Source of the DNA: Saccharomyces uvarum | Taxonomy: Eukaryota; Ascomycota; Saccharomycetes; Saccharomycetales; Saccharomycetaceae | Length of the DNA: 64,000 nt | Direction: 5' to 3' | Assembly (NCBI GenBank): GCA_947243795.1 | Contig: OX365932.1 | Span: 1-64,000 of the forward strand | Shown here: piece by piece, positions 30,066 through 39,364 of the stretch | Layout of the letters: each line of letters opens with the position of its first letter | Numbering within the stretch: position 1 is the stretch's first letter | Notes under the pieces: model-generated | Database searches by the model: none | What the model was told of the DNA's origin: nothing | What the model saw: only the letters and a program-made list of their open reading frames with translations | Made by a program: the position numbers and the translations under genes

Positions 30066-33065
30066 CTATTCTGTCTTTAGCATTTTCCTGGACTCTTCGC
30101 CGTCTGTTATTTCATTAGATGGTTTTTCGTCATCAATTGCATGTTTTTTTGGAGATAGTATATTTTGCGCAGAATTCCCATTTGTGTTCGATAGTCTTAA
30201 CGGTATTCTCTTACTTAAGCTGGGTATTTCCTTTAGTATGTTATCAATCATCTCATTTTTGGCAGCGTTTTCCTTATTACCATAGTTCTTCATTATGTTT
30301 TCAATCGTATCGTAAATGTCATCTATATTTGTTATATGAGAGTGAGTTGAAGTGATTGAATTTTCGATATTGCCCTTTAATATGGTGTGCTTGTTAACTA
30401 GTTGTTTAAATTGATCATTGAACTTCTTATTGCTTTTAAGAAGAGATACGGCATTCTCGGATTCTTCCACTTGTCCCTTCATGACTGAAATAGATTTATT
30501 CATTGAATTTGACGATGTGTCAACTGTATTTTTAATTTGAGATAATGTGGTGGCCATGTTATTATAGAACTCGTTATTCATGGAGTCGCACTTGTTTATC
30601 AGATCAAATGAGTTTTCCCATTTAACCCTCTTTGGTTCGAATAGATCCATTTCTTGATTAATAACGGCGCTGGTTGCGTTAGTTAGATTTTGCATTATTA
30701 ATTTCTTATTTTCCTCTAGGTGGTCGTTCAGAGTATTTTTGAAATTTTCGACAAACTCACTTGCTTTCTTTTCGATATTTTCATAAGTGGAGTCTATATG
30801 ATGATTTAGCAGTTCTTGGTGATTATTTTTGAAGAAGTGGTTCTTCAAATACTGTTTTAGATTGTTGTTTTCTTCGCTAATGTCAGAAAGATTCTCTGCT
30901 ACATTATTATAAAATCTCTGAAAATCGACTCTTATTATGTCAATTTTTTCTACGATGACATTGAAAAATTTTGGAGACTCATTTAAGATTTTCTTCACGC
31001 AGTCTTTATACATCAACTCTGCCTTTTCTTGCATGGTCTCCATTAAAGTTAATACTTCATTTTTGATTATATCAAGATTAGGCTGGATGTTAGTTTCTTG
31101 GGAGATATTGTTCTGTTCCATACCACTTAATTGTGAAAATAAGGTTGTTTTTAAACTTTTGATCTCTTTGCTAATGTGCGTTTCAAATTTCTTGTTAAGG
31201 TCAAGTTCTCTTCTTTTGTAATCTTGTAGGGCTAATTGCATTATTTCAGTTAGCTTCTGTAGTTTATTATTAAAGCCAGATATCTCTAATTCTGTTTTAT
31301 GTTGTTTATCTAGCTGGGCCTTTAATTGATTGATCGTGAGCTTTAATGATTCCATTTGAGAATTTTGAGATTGGATGGTGTCTTTAGATTTCAATTTATC
31401 TTTTAATAGCAACGAATTTTTGGATGACAGACTTTCGATATCTCTTTTGCATTCTTGGACTTCATTTTTATAGCTTTCTAAATCACTATTCAGATTCTTG
31501 TAATGATCCTGGCTCATATATATTCCTTCTTTAGATTTCGTAGAAAGTAAATCGGACTTAATCTTAGCTAGTTCCATAGTAATGTTTTTAACCAGAATAT
31601 CTTTCATTATGAAAGCACCCAGTTGTGGTTTGTTCTTAATGTTTTTGGCCTTCGATGCATACTCCAGTGTACTGCAAGTTTCTTCGGAAGTCACTTTTGC
31701 AGGCGATATCGTAGCGATTAATGCAGTCTTTGTATTACCACCAAGTGAGTCTTGGAGCAAACGTGTTAATTTTGATTCTCGGAATGGGATATGACCGCTT
31801 TTATCAGCAAGTGCATTAATCACTCTCCCCAGCGTTAGCAGACTTTGGTTAATTGAACCAGCTTCTTTGGCACGTTGATTTAATGCTCCAGATCGGTTAA
31901 TGTTTTCTGAACCTGCTAAATCCACTAGATTCATCTTAGATATCCTAAATAATTCATCCTGGTGCTTCTTATACAAAGTGATTGTGAAAATGGTATGCGA
32001 TCTACTCGAAAAGTCATTCATTTTGGTGGAAGCCACTTGCCTATGTTTCAAACCTCTTTGCAATAAGTTCAAGCCTTCCATGGCATTAGTTATGTGGAAT
32101 TCTTGTAAATTTTGGATGTATATGCCGTTCGATTGGTCGTTGGGAGCCATTGAGCTTCTTTGGCTATTATTTGTGTTGACATTACCAGGAATGTTATTAT
32201 TCGTAGAACCGGAATTAGAGGAAGAGTTGTTTCTAGAATTTATCGTTTGTTGTTGATGTTGTTGCTTGATGGTATTGGGCAGCGATTTTGTTCTTAATCT
32301 TTTCCTTAGTAAAGCAGCTTTAGGTGTCAAATCATTCAACGAACGTGGAGAACTATTTCTGGAATTACTTCTGGAACTGCTAGCGCTGTTACTAGTGGTG
32401 TTATTGGCCGTATTTGAGTCAAAAATCCTCAATTTTTTCATAAATGGGCCTTCAAAACCATTATTGCTGGAGTTATTGCTGTTATTATCCAACAGATCCT
32501 TTAATTCTTCATTATACAGTTCGATAAATGAGCATTTTACCACATAATCATTTTGCTGTAATTCCAGCGTGTCAAACAACTTCAAAAGAACTCTCGGTAT
32601 AATCCCTGCAGCATCGCTCAATTCACCGTTATATAGTTTTTCGTCACCTGTCATGGTGTAAGTTTTCCCCGTGGATGTCATACCGTATACCAATACGGTA
32701 CAATTGTAACCTTTGATGAAATCTTGGAATAAAGGGCCTGCCACTTCATCGAAAATCAAATCTTGGGAAGCGCCAGGGCCAAAAACTTTGTCGACTGTAT
32801 ACCTCTTGGCGTTCATTTGAGCAGTAATGCCTGTGTCCCCGGTAGTGTTGATGGAAACTTCTTCAGAACCCGTGATATCGGGGACATTTACCACTACAGA
32901 GCTTTTCATACCAATTTCCCTTTCATTTCTTCCCCTGCACCTTACTGCCACCGTGATATTCAACTCTTCATTAGGGACACCATGGCATCCAATTTGAGCG
33001 TTAACGTTGTTACTGATGTTATTGGAGCTCCTCTCTTGAATAGTATTTTGATTTTCCGCTGGCAT
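30066..33065 (-). CDS. CIN8: Kinesin-5 mitotic motor
   Basis: A tetrameric kinesin-5 that slides antiparallel spindle microtubules apart. Using the ATG at 33065 (MPAENQNT) gives 999 residues, against 1000 with MPAENQNT in S. cerevisiae; an in-frame ATG at 33167 would add 34 basic residues and cannot be ruled out. The motor domain has P-loop GMTSTGKT (128-135), switch I NDFSSRSH and switch II DLAGSEN. Loop 8 holds a large Asn/Ser/Gln-rich insert (about residues 225-320), typical of Cin8. A long coiled coil follows (about 480-900), then the tail with SPKKHA, a Cdk-type site. Start and stop both agree with the family. Confidence 0.95.
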   Translation of the reverse strand: MPAENQNTIQERSSNNISNNVNAQIGCHGVPNEELNITVAVRCRGRNEREIGMKSSVVVNVPDITGSEEVSINTTGDTGITAQMNAKRYTVDKVFGPGASQDLIFDEVAGPLFQDFIKGYNCTVLVYGMTSTGKTYTMTGDEKLYNGELSDAAGIIPRVLLKLFDTLELQQNDYVVKCSFIELYNEELKDLLDNNSNNSSNNGFEGPFMKKLRIFDSNTANNTTSNSASSSRSNSRNSSPRSLNDLTPKAALLRKRLRTKSLPNTIKQQHQQQTINSRNNSSSNSGSTNNNIPGNVNTNNSQRSSMAPNDQSNGIYIQNLQEFHITNAMEGLNLLQRGLKHRQVASTKMNDFSSRSHTIFTITLYKKHQDELFRISKMNLVDLAGSENINRSGALNQRAKEAGSINQSLLTLGRVINALADKSGHIPFRESKLTRLLQDSLGGNTKTALIATISPAKVTSEETCSTLEYASKAKNIKNKPQLGAFIMKDILVKNITMELAKIKSDLLSTKSKEGIYMSQDHYKNLNSDLESYKNEVQECKRDIESLSSKNSLLLKDKLKSKDTIQSQNSQMESLKLTINQLKAQLDKQHKTELEISGFNNKLQKLTEIMQLALQDYKRRELDLNKKFETHISKEIKSLKTTLFSQLSGMEQNNISQETNIQPNLDIIKNEVLTLMETMQEKAELMYKDCVKKILNESPKFFNVIVEKIDIIRVDFQRFYNNVAENLSDISEENNNLKQYLKNHFFKNNHQELLNHHIDSTYENIEKKASEFVENFKNTLNDHLEENKKLIMQNLTNATSAVINQEMDLFEPKRVKWENSFDLINKCDSMNNEFYNNMATTLSQIKNTVDTSSNSMNKSISVMKGQVEESENAVSLLKSNKKFNDQFKQLVNKHTILKGNIENSITSTHSHITNIDDIYDTIENIMKNYGNKENAAKNEMIDNILKEIPSLSKRIPLRLSNTNGNSAQNILSPKKHAIDDEKPSNEITDGEESRKMLKTE

Positions 33066-33616
33066 CAAAGAAGTTTCTTTTAGTAATTTTTTTTCCGGCT
33101 GATAGGTTGTTTTTATTGTAGTTTCTCTTTTTAAAATGTTTCTTCTTTCTGCTTTGCGTCCATACAAGACACTATTGCCACGATTTAGGAGTCAGTCACA
33201 AAGCAAACCTGTAGATGATGTTGTAGTTGTGTTTTTGTTTGTTTGTTTGTTTGTTTGTTTATTTCGCGTTCCTTAAGACATCGGTCACTATGGACGAACG
33301 CCAAAACGGGTAGTAAGTACTACGTGCATGGGCATAGTCAAAGGTGATAGATAGATAGCATACAATGCGACAGCCACTGCAGACACCTGGTAAAGTTAAT
33401 AGAGTAATTATTTTATTAAAAACGCAAATATTTAATAGAGTAACATATGGATATATAAATTTCGTGAATGGTTAAGACTGGCTCTGGAAAAAAAAAAGTC
33501 AGAAATCTAAATTAAAAAGTGGATATAAAATGTGGACACACAACAGTGAAAAAAAACTCCGACCTGAAATTTGAGGGGGTAATGAAAAGAAAATGAAAAT
33601 TTTGGTTATCATACGG
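33066..33616. other. CIN8 upstream and PRB1 3' flank
   Basis: Contains the CIN8 promoter and PRB1 terminator region. Six GTTT units lie at 33237-33260. A (GATA)-like run at 33349-33356 and A-rich stretches at 33489-33499 and 33549-33556 lie nearer PRB1. No gene. Confidence 0.5.
33237..33260. repeat. (GTTT)6 microsatellite
   Basis: Six perfect GTTT units, preceded by a degenerate TTTTTGTTT, about 170 to 200 bases upstream of the CIN8 start. Confidence 0.9.
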
Positions 33617-35638
33617 TTAGATGATATTCAATTTATCAAGAACATCTCTTACTTGGTCAAAGATCAAATCAGTCTTTGAACCAATGAACCCGTCCAAGTT
33701 CAATTCTTGTTTGAAACCGGAAGACGAGTGAGACTTTTTGGTGTCGTTCCAGAAGGCGGACAAGTCCTGGCCACCACCGTTGTAGATCAAAGCGTTTGGA
33801 GTGTCATCGGGGATGTCGAACAAGATGTCCTTAGTACTGTAATGGATCAGCTTCTTCTTTAATTGTTTAGGAGTCAAGGAGTCTTGGCCCATTTCGAAGA
33901 ACTCACTGTCGGAACCTGGTTGCAACGACAAGAAGTATGTCAATAGACCAGCAACGTGAGGAGAGGCCATGGAGGTACCTGACAAGGTAGCGGTGGCCTC
34001 ATCACTGCCGATGTATGTGGACAAAATGTTCAAACCGGGGGCGAAAACGTCGACACACTTACCATAGTTGGAGAAGTAGGCTCTGTCGTCGCTCAAAGTG
34101 GAGGCACCGACGGTAATGGCCTTGTCGGCAGAGGCTGGAGAGGTGTTACAGGCGTCTTGATTTTCGTTACCGGCGGCGACGGCGAAGTGGATACCGGCTT
34201 CGACAGCGGCGTTGACGGCCAGGTCCAAAGCGGGGGACTTACCACCACCAAGCGACATGTTGGCGGTGGAGCCCTTGAAGCCCTTCTTCTTTTCCTCGGC
34301 TTGCTTTTGGTGCGCCTTGGCAGCGTATTCGACACCCTTAAGGACGTCGGACATGGTACCGGACCCGTTTGATCTCAGGACTTTGACGGCGACAACGTTG
34401 GCGTTCTTGGCGACACCGTAGTGCTTGGAGGCGATGGTACCGGCACAATGGGTACCGTGACCGTTGCCGTCGAGGTCTTCGTCGTTAAGTGGGATGGTCT
34501 TACCCCAAATGGCTCTCTTTTCGAAGTCCTTGTGGTTGACGTTGACACCGGTGTCAATGACGTAGGAGGTGACGCCGCGACCGGCGTCGTCGTCGTAGAG
34601 GTACTTGTTGAAGGAGCCGAGGTTCAAGCGCTCCCTGTGGGAAACACGGGCCAGCCCCCAGGGGGCGCTGTTTTGAGTGTCGAAGTCGGTGGCTTCTACG
34701 ACGGAGTCCTTCTCAACAAAGTCGACCAGAGGGTTTTGGCGGATTAGGTCGACAATCTCCTGGGTGAAGTAGCCAATGTAACCGGAAAACAAGCTGTCGA
34801 TGTTGAAGGAGTCCTGGATCCCGCCAGCCTCAGAAGAAGACAAGGAGGAGTCTTTGGTGGAGATGAAAAAGGCGTCCTCGGCGGCCAAGTTCTCTACGGA
34901 TTGCAATTGCGCTTGGTGGACGGTTTCCCTGTGGAAAGCGGCCTCTTCTGGAGGGACGTCCTTCTTGAAGACGATAATGTAGCGGTTAGGAATGATCTTG
35001 GAGATGGCGTCTGGATTGAACTGCTCGGTGGACACCAAGGGAGCGAGCTTGCCGCGGTGTTCCTTGCCCTTTTCAAGCTCCTTACCGTGGTGTTTCTTAC
35101 CGTGGGGTTTCTTACCCTTTTCAAATTCCTTGCCGTGGTGTTTCTTGCCCTTGGCTTTCATGTCCTTCTTACCGTGGCAGCCGCCCTTGCGGTGGGGCTT
35201 ATCCTCGTCGTCGGAGCTGTCGTCCTTCATGTCCATGTGGTCACCCTTGCGATGCTTCCTGGAGTGTCTGTCCTCGTCGTCCTTGGACTCCACCTCCTTT
35301 CTTTCCTTGTGGTCCTTCTTGTGTGGAGGCCTTTCGTCGTGTCTGTCGTTGTCTTCAACGAAATCAGGGTGGTCACCCTTGCGGTGCTTCCTGGAGTGTC
35401 TGTCCTCGTCGTCCTTGGACTCCACCTCCTTTCTTTCCTTGCGGTCCTTCTTGTGTGGAGGCCTTTCGTCGTGTCTGCCGTTGTCTTCAACGTAATCAGG
35501 GTGTCTAGGGCCATCATTATGGTCCTCCTTGCCCATCAGTTCGCGATGGTCGCCGGTATCCTCAAGATTGGGGATAACCAGAGCAGCAGAGATGCCTCCT
35601 AGGGCACCGAGAGTAAATAGAGTGTTTTGTAACTTCAT
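33617..35638 (-). CDS. PRB1: Vacuolar proteinase B (cerevisin), with an expanded propeptide
   Basis: A subtilisin-type serine protease of the vacuole, made as a prepro-enzyme. The ATG at 35638 (MKLQNTLFTLGALGGISAAL, the signal peptide) matches S. cerevisiae MKLENTLFTLGAL; an upstream in-frame ATG at 35722 would put a basic stretch before the signal peptide and is rejected. Length is 673 against 635, the excess lying in the charged propeptide: a 44-residue unit at 46-89 is repeated at 90-133, and a 16-residue KKHHGKE unit at 165-180 is repeated at 181-196. The inhibitor-like I9 domain follows (about 215-315). Catalytic residues are Asp362 (VIDTGVN), His394 (GHGTHCAG), Asn491 (AAGNEN) and Ser556 (GTSMASPH). 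GC content is high throughout. Confidence 0.95.
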   Translation of the reverse strand: MKLQNTLFTLGALGGISAALVIPNLEDTGDHRELMGKEDHNDGPRHPDYVEDNGRHDERPPHKKDRKERKEVESKDDEDRHSRKHRKGDHPDFVEDNDRHDERPPHKKDHKERKEVESKDDEDRHSRKHRKGDHMDMKDDSSDDEDKPHRKGGCHGKKDMKAKGKKHHGKEFEKGKKPHGKKHHGKELEKGKEHRGKLAPLVSTEQFNPDAISKIIPNRYIIVFKKDVPPEEAAFHRETVHQAQLQSVENLAAEDAFFISTKDSSLSSSEAGGIQDSFNIDSLFSGYIGYFTQEIVDLIRQNPLVDFVEKDSVVEATDFDTQNSAPWGLARVSHRERLNLGSFNKYLYDDDAGRGVTSYVIDTGVNVNHKDFEKRAIWGKTIPLNDEDLDGNGHGTHCAGTIASKHYGVAKNANVVAVKVLRSNGSGTMSDVLKGVEYAAKAHQKQAEEKKKGFKGSTANMSLGGGKSPALDLAVNAAVEAGIHFAVAAGNENQDACNTSPASADKAITVGASTLSDDRAYFSNYGKCVDVFAPGLNILSTYIGSDEATATLSGTSMASPHVAGLLTYFLSLQPGSDSEFFEMGQDSLTPKQLKKKLIHYSTKDILFDIPDDTPNALIYNGGGQDLSAFWNDTKKSHSSSGFKQELNLDGFIGSKTDLIFDQVRDVLDKLNII
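35240..35503 (-). repeat. Two tandem 132-bp repeats within the PRB1 propeptide
   Basis: 35240-35371 and 35372-35503 differ at only about four positions, three of which change residues (Tyr/Phe, Gly/Asp, Arg/His). Each encodes 44 residues beginning HPD(Y/F)VEDN and ending HRKGD. The few differences imply a recent, in-frame duplication. Confidence 0.9.
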
Positions 35639-36069
35639 CCTTGGTCGTTGACGTGGTGAAGTGTGTTGTTTATTGGCGATGAAGCTAATTAGCCTTCTAA
35701 GTCTACAGGAAAGAACTCTCATAATAGCCGAACGAAACCTCGGCCCCCTTTTATATCCATCGCGCGCTTTATCGCGGGTGTCTTAGCCCCCGCCACGCTG
35801 CCAGCCCTGACCCGATAAGCCACCCGGCGTGCGGCTACCCGGCACGCGCCCTTGTTTTTGAATGCGTGCCCTCGCCTTTGAAGCGCGAAACCCTGCCGAA
35901 TTGGCTTTCCGGAGCGGCACCGCGTGCGGCTCGCTCCACAGCCCTAGCTTTCCCCTGGCCCGGGGCCCCGGGCGCGGGCACGCGGAAGGCACAGCCCTAC
36001 CCTGCGGGTGCAGTTTAAAAAAGTCTTGGCAAAATTTTTAATTGTACTAAATAGTATATACGATGAGTT
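35639..36069 (-). promoter_or_regulatory. Very GC-rich PRB1 upstream region
   Basis: From about 35770 to 36010 the sequence is unusually GC-rich for yeast. It holds the 16-base perfect palindrome 35958-35973 (centre GGGGCCCC) and repeated ACCCGGC words at about 35822 and 35837. TTTTATAT at 35750-35757 gives a TATA-like ATATAAAA on the PRB1 strand, about 115 bases before the ATG. Stress or glucose-responsive factors that bind GC-rich words could act here; no specific site is certain. The right end is the SOM1 3' flank. Confidence 0.5.
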
Positions 36070-36294
36070 CTAGCTGTTGGTGTATGTATCCGTGACCTCG
36101 TAGTTAGTGGCCGCCTCGCCGGGTGCAGTACAGTGCTCAAAGAGCCGTCTGAAGGGTGAGCAGACGTAGTCTGCTCCCTTGAACTGGCACTCCCACTGCA
36201 CGAGCTCTTTTAGGTGGCAGTGGGTGTGGGAGTCTGGTTTGGCCAGTGGTGCCAACGCCTGGTCTCTGGCGCGAATTGTGGTTGGTGGCGCCAT
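36070..36294 (-). CDS. SOM1: Subunit of the mitochondrial inner-membrane peptidase
   Basis: Som1 is a small intermembrane-space protein of the inner membrane peptidase complex (Imp1, Imp2), needed for Imp1 substrate processing. The 74 residues equal the S. cerevisiae length and are almost colinear with it, from MAPPTTIR to the EVTDTYTNS end. Cysteines in CHLKELVQWECQ, YVCSPF and EHCTAPG resemble the spaced cysteines of oxidatively folded intermembrane-space proteins. It is compact, lies upstream of PRB1 on the same strand, and diverges from PCM1. Confidence 0.93.
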   Translation of the reverse strand: MAPPTTIRARDQALAPLAKPDSHTHCHLKELVQWECQFKGADYVCSPFRRLFEHCTAPGEAATNYEVTDTYTNS

Positions 36295-36923
36295 GTGAGT
36301 TTTTGTCTTACCAGCGGTCGATGAGTCTTTCTTCTCTCCTCTCCTCTCCTCTGCACCCTCCCGCGCGCCCCTATTCCTCCTTTCTCTCTCTCTCTCTCTC
36401 TATCTTATCTCTGCATCTTTTTCTTTTTCGCTTCTCGATAAAGGCGCAAACCGCATTACGTAGCACAGCGGAACTGTGGCAGAGAGGTTCGCACCCTCTG
36501 GCACATGATCTACGTGCGCTGCTGGCCGGTGGTGAGTGTGGTGTGTATATGAATACCGAGCTCTTTACGGGCTATAAACGTGTGTGTAGAGCTTTATGTA
36601 TGGTTGATCTTGTCCATGCATTCTTGTGAGGGCCAATGGCCGCGTGGCCGGGTACTCCCCATATCTGCTTCTACACAAGAACAAGAGTCTGGTGCTCGCA
36701 TTGAAGCTCTGGGTGGGCAGTCTGCCTGGTACACGGAGTACGCTGACCAGAGTTATTTGTTTTGTTTTGTTTTGTTTCATGTAATGGCGCTTGCTCTATT
36801 TATATCTTTTCTCGACATTTGCGTCGCAGAAAAAATACCAGCTAAAAGGACAAAAACTTATAGGTGGTTTCAGCAGTTAGACGAAAGTGGTAAGGAACAG
36901 GGCACAAGTCGCACTGCTTTGAG
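36295..36923. other. Divergent SOM1-PCM1 interval
   Basis: 629 bases. A (TC)n run at 36383-36401 and a (TTTTG)n run at about 36756-36778 are simple repeats. An open frame of 127 codons on the plus strand (36246-36629) sits where S. cerevisiae has the dubious gene HHY1 (YEL059W) and overlaps SOM1; I do not accept it as a gene. TATTTATATC at about 36798 is the likely PCM1 TATA. Confidence 0.5.
36383..36401. repeat. (TC)n microsatellite
   Basis: Nine and a half TC units upstream of SOM1, inside a pyrimidine-rich tract that starts near 36330. Confidence 0.9.
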
Positions 36924-38585
36924 ATGAAGATCGATTACGACCAATTGCGCAAACTCTATGAGGAGACGTGCTGCAGTAAGAACCTGCAGTACAGCTACGG
37001 CACGGCCGGGTTCCGGACCCTAGCCAAGGATCTAGACACGGTGATGTTCACCACGGGCATTTTGGCTGTGCTCAGGTCCCTGAAGCTCGAGGGCCAGTAC
37101 GTCGGGGTCATGATCACGGCTTCGCACAATCCGTACCAGGACAACGGGGTCAAGATCGTGGAGCCGGACGGATCGATGCTGCTGGCCGCTTGGGAGCCGT
37201 ATGCTATGCAGTTGGCCAATGCCGCCTCGTTCGCCACCACTTTTGACGAGTTCTACGCCGAATTGGTCAAGTTGATCGAGCACGAGAAGATCGATTTGGA
37301 TGCTGCGCCGCACGTCGTGGTCGGCAGGGACTCCAGGGAAAGCAGTCCCTTTTTGCTGCGTTGCTTGACCTCCACCATGGCCAGCGTCTTCCACGCGCAG
37401 GTCGTGGACCTGGGCTGTGTCACCACGCCCCAGTTGCACTATGTCACCAACTTGTCCAACAGACGCCAGCGTGAGGGCGGTTCTGCGCAAGTGGCCACGG
37501 AACAAGACTACTATTCGTTCTTCATCGACGCCTTCAACGAGCTCTTCACCACGTGCCAAATCGAGAAAAGGCTCTCCGTCCCCAAACTGTTTGTTGATAC
37601 GGCTAATGGTATTGGCGGCCCGCAATTGAAGAAACTGCTGGCCTCCAAAGACTGGGCTGTGCCATCGGACGAAATCGAAATCGTCAATGACAAATCCGAC
37701 GTTCCGAAATTGCTGAATTTTGAGTGCGGTGCAGATTACGTAAAGACCAACCAGAGCTTGCCCAAGGGTCTTTCTCCATCGTCCCCTGACTCGCTGTATT
37801 GCTCCTTCGACGGTGACGCTGACAGGGTCGTGTTCTATTACGTCGACCCTGAATCAAAGTTCCATCTGTTGGACGGTGACAAGATCTCCACGTTGTTTGC
37901 TAAGTTCTTGTCCCAACAACTGCAACTGGCTAATTTAACAGGTTGTCTGAAGATCGGTGTGGTGCAAACCGCATACGCAAACGGGAGCTCCACCACCTAC
38001 ATCGAAGACACGCTACATTGTCCCGTGTCGTGTACCAAGACAGGCGTCAAGCATCTGCATCACGAGGCTGCCACTCATTATGACATCGGTATTTATTTCG
38101 AGGCCAACGGACATGGCACAGTCATTTTTAGCGAGAAATTTCACGAAACCATCGAGTCCAAGTTGTCCAAGTCGCAGGGCAATCTGTTGGCTTTAAACAC
38201 TTTAAGGTGTTTTGCCAACCTGATCAATCAGACCGTGGGTGATGCCATATCGGACATGTTGGCGGTTCTTGCCACCTTGTCCATTTTGCAAATGGCGCCA
38301 ACGGACTGGGATAGAGAGTATACGGATTTGCCCAACAAGTTGGTTAAGTGCATTGTTCCTGACAGATCGATTTTCCAAACGACTGATCAAGAGAGAAAGC
38401 TGCAAAATCCAGCCGGGTTGCAAACCAAGATAGACTCCGTGATAGCTAAGTACCCAATGGGGAGAAGTTTTGTCAGGGCCAGTGGCACTGAAGATGCAGT
38501 GAGAGTTTACGCAGAATGTCAGGATCCAACCAAATTAGACCAATTCTGCAATGAAATCGTAGAACACGTTAAATCGTCTGCCTAA
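36924..38585 (+). CDS. PCM1: Phosphoacetylglucosamine mutase
   Basis: Converts N-acetylglucosamine 6-phosphate to the 1-phosphate, on the cytosolic path to UDP-GlcNAc for chitin, N-glycans and GPI anchors; essential in S. cerevisiae (also called AGM1). The 553 residues compare with 557. Motifs: phosphoserine loop TASHNPYQDNGVK with Ser67; magnesium-binding DGDADR with Asp296, Asp298 and Asp300; the sugar-binding EANGHGT (about 392-398); and the C-terminal phosphate-binding RASGTEDAVRVYAE. The gene is GC-rich at its 5' end, like PRB1, and becomes ordinary toward its 3' end. Confidence 0.95.
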   Translation: MKIDYDQLRKLYEETCCSKNLQYSYGTAGFRTLAKDLDTVMFTTGILAVLRSLKLEGQYVGVMITASHNPYQDNGVKIVEPDGSMLLAAWEPYAMQLANAASFATTFDEFYAELVKLIEHEKIDLDAAPHVVVGRDSRESSPFLLRCLTSTMASVFHAQVVDLGCVTTPQLHYVTNLSNRRQREGGSAQVATEQDYYSFFIDAFNELFTTCQIEKRLSVPKLFVDTANGIGGPQLKKLLASKDWAVPSDEIEIVNDKSDVPKLLNFECGADYVKTNQSLPKGLSPSSPDSLYCSFDGDADRVVFYYVDPESKFHLLDGDKISTLFAKFLSQQLQLANLTGCLKIGVVQTAYANGSSTTYIEDTLHCPVSCTKTGVKHLHHEAATHYDIGIYFEANGHGTVIFSEKFHETIESKLSKSQGNLLALNTLRCFANLINQTVGDAISDMLAVLATLSILQMAPTDWDREYTDLPNKLVKCIVPDRSIFQTTDQERKLQNPAGLQTKIDSVIAKYPMGRSFVRASGTEDAVRVYAECQDPTKLDQFCNEIVEHVKSSA

Positions 38586-38662
38586 AGCATTACACATTAT
38601 GTTCGATATAGCCATATATAAAAAAAAGACGTAAAACAAATATTTCAAAAAGCTCTTCTGTT

Positions 38663-39364
38663 TTAAACTTTAGTTTGATAATTGAAGTTTATAGTGGTAG
38701 AAATAAATACGATTTTCCTTTTGAATTTTTTTCGTCTTTTCATTCTACAACCCCATATCAAATAGTCTTCGTAAAGGAAATCATTTTCAATGAATGAACT
38801 TCTCACCACCACAATAGACGATTTAGTCGTCTCAAAAGCTATTCGGTTGACCAATATGGAGACCCCAAGAGACAGATCACCGAAAAAGATCCTTTTAACG
38901 ATGAACGCTCCGAATTTGCTTTCCCGTTGGCAGTTTTTCTTGGAAAGATACTCGTACGTAATCTCTTTTAAAATTTTTTTGTTTTCTACATCGTCTTTAT
39001 TAAGATGAACCTGTTTTAGTATGGCAACGGGGAACAGTTTGGCTTGCAGTTTCAAAACTTGGTCATGAAGCGTTGCAGCTAAATTGTCCAAAGTAGAGAT
39101 TTCGTCCCTGGTGTAAATCCCTAACAGGTTTTTCAGCTGAGCACCCCAACTCCCCTTCGCCCTTCTCGTTCTGTTTATGCGTGTTTCGTGATTTGGGGGC
39201 AAAGTCTCTGAAAAATGAGGGAGAGTGTCCAATTGTTTGGTTATATTCCTTTCCAGAAACGATATTTTTTTCATGATGATGTCAATTTCCTTTGAATAAG
39301 TCCAAAACTGTACCGCTTTAGAACCTGTTGTACCGTCATTTTTCTGGATCCCACCATTTGCCAT
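38663..39364 (-). CDS. SDD1: Conserved protein of unknown biochemical role (YEL057C)
   Basis: The 233-residue product has the length and position of S. cerevisiae YEL057C (SDD1), linked there to telomere maintenance and suppression of a toxic state, with no known activity. The N-terminal half is hydrophilic and helical with a possible short coiled coil (about 25-120, around EIDIIMKKISFLERN and ALRDQV-like runs); the middle has hydrophobic strands, and the C-terminus is strongly basic (MKRRKKFKRK). No membrane segment or signal peptide is clear. It converges on PCM1 with only 77 bases between. Confidence 0.8.
   Translation of the reverse strand: MANGGIQKNDGTTGSKAVQFWTYSKEIDIIMKKISFLERNITKQLDTLPHFSETLPPNHETRINRTRRAKGSWGAQLKNLLGIYTRDEISTLDNLAATLHDQVLKLQAKLFPVAILKQVHLNKDDVENKKILKEITYEYLSKKNCQRESKFGAFIVKRIFFGDLSLGVSILVNRIAFETTKSSIVVVRSSFIENDFLYEDYLIWGCRMKRRKKFKRKIVFISTTINFNYQTKV

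Noticed and set aside
34901-35602. 233-codon frame antisense to PRB1
   Set aside because: Mirror of the biased, GC-rich PRB1 propeptide codons; the Val/Leu-rich repeat product reflects Lys/His/Asp codons on the other strand.
36246-36629. 127-codon plus-strand frame overlapping SOM1
   Set aside because: Occupies the position of HHY1 (YEL059W), itself considered dubious; its middle is the TC microsatellite.
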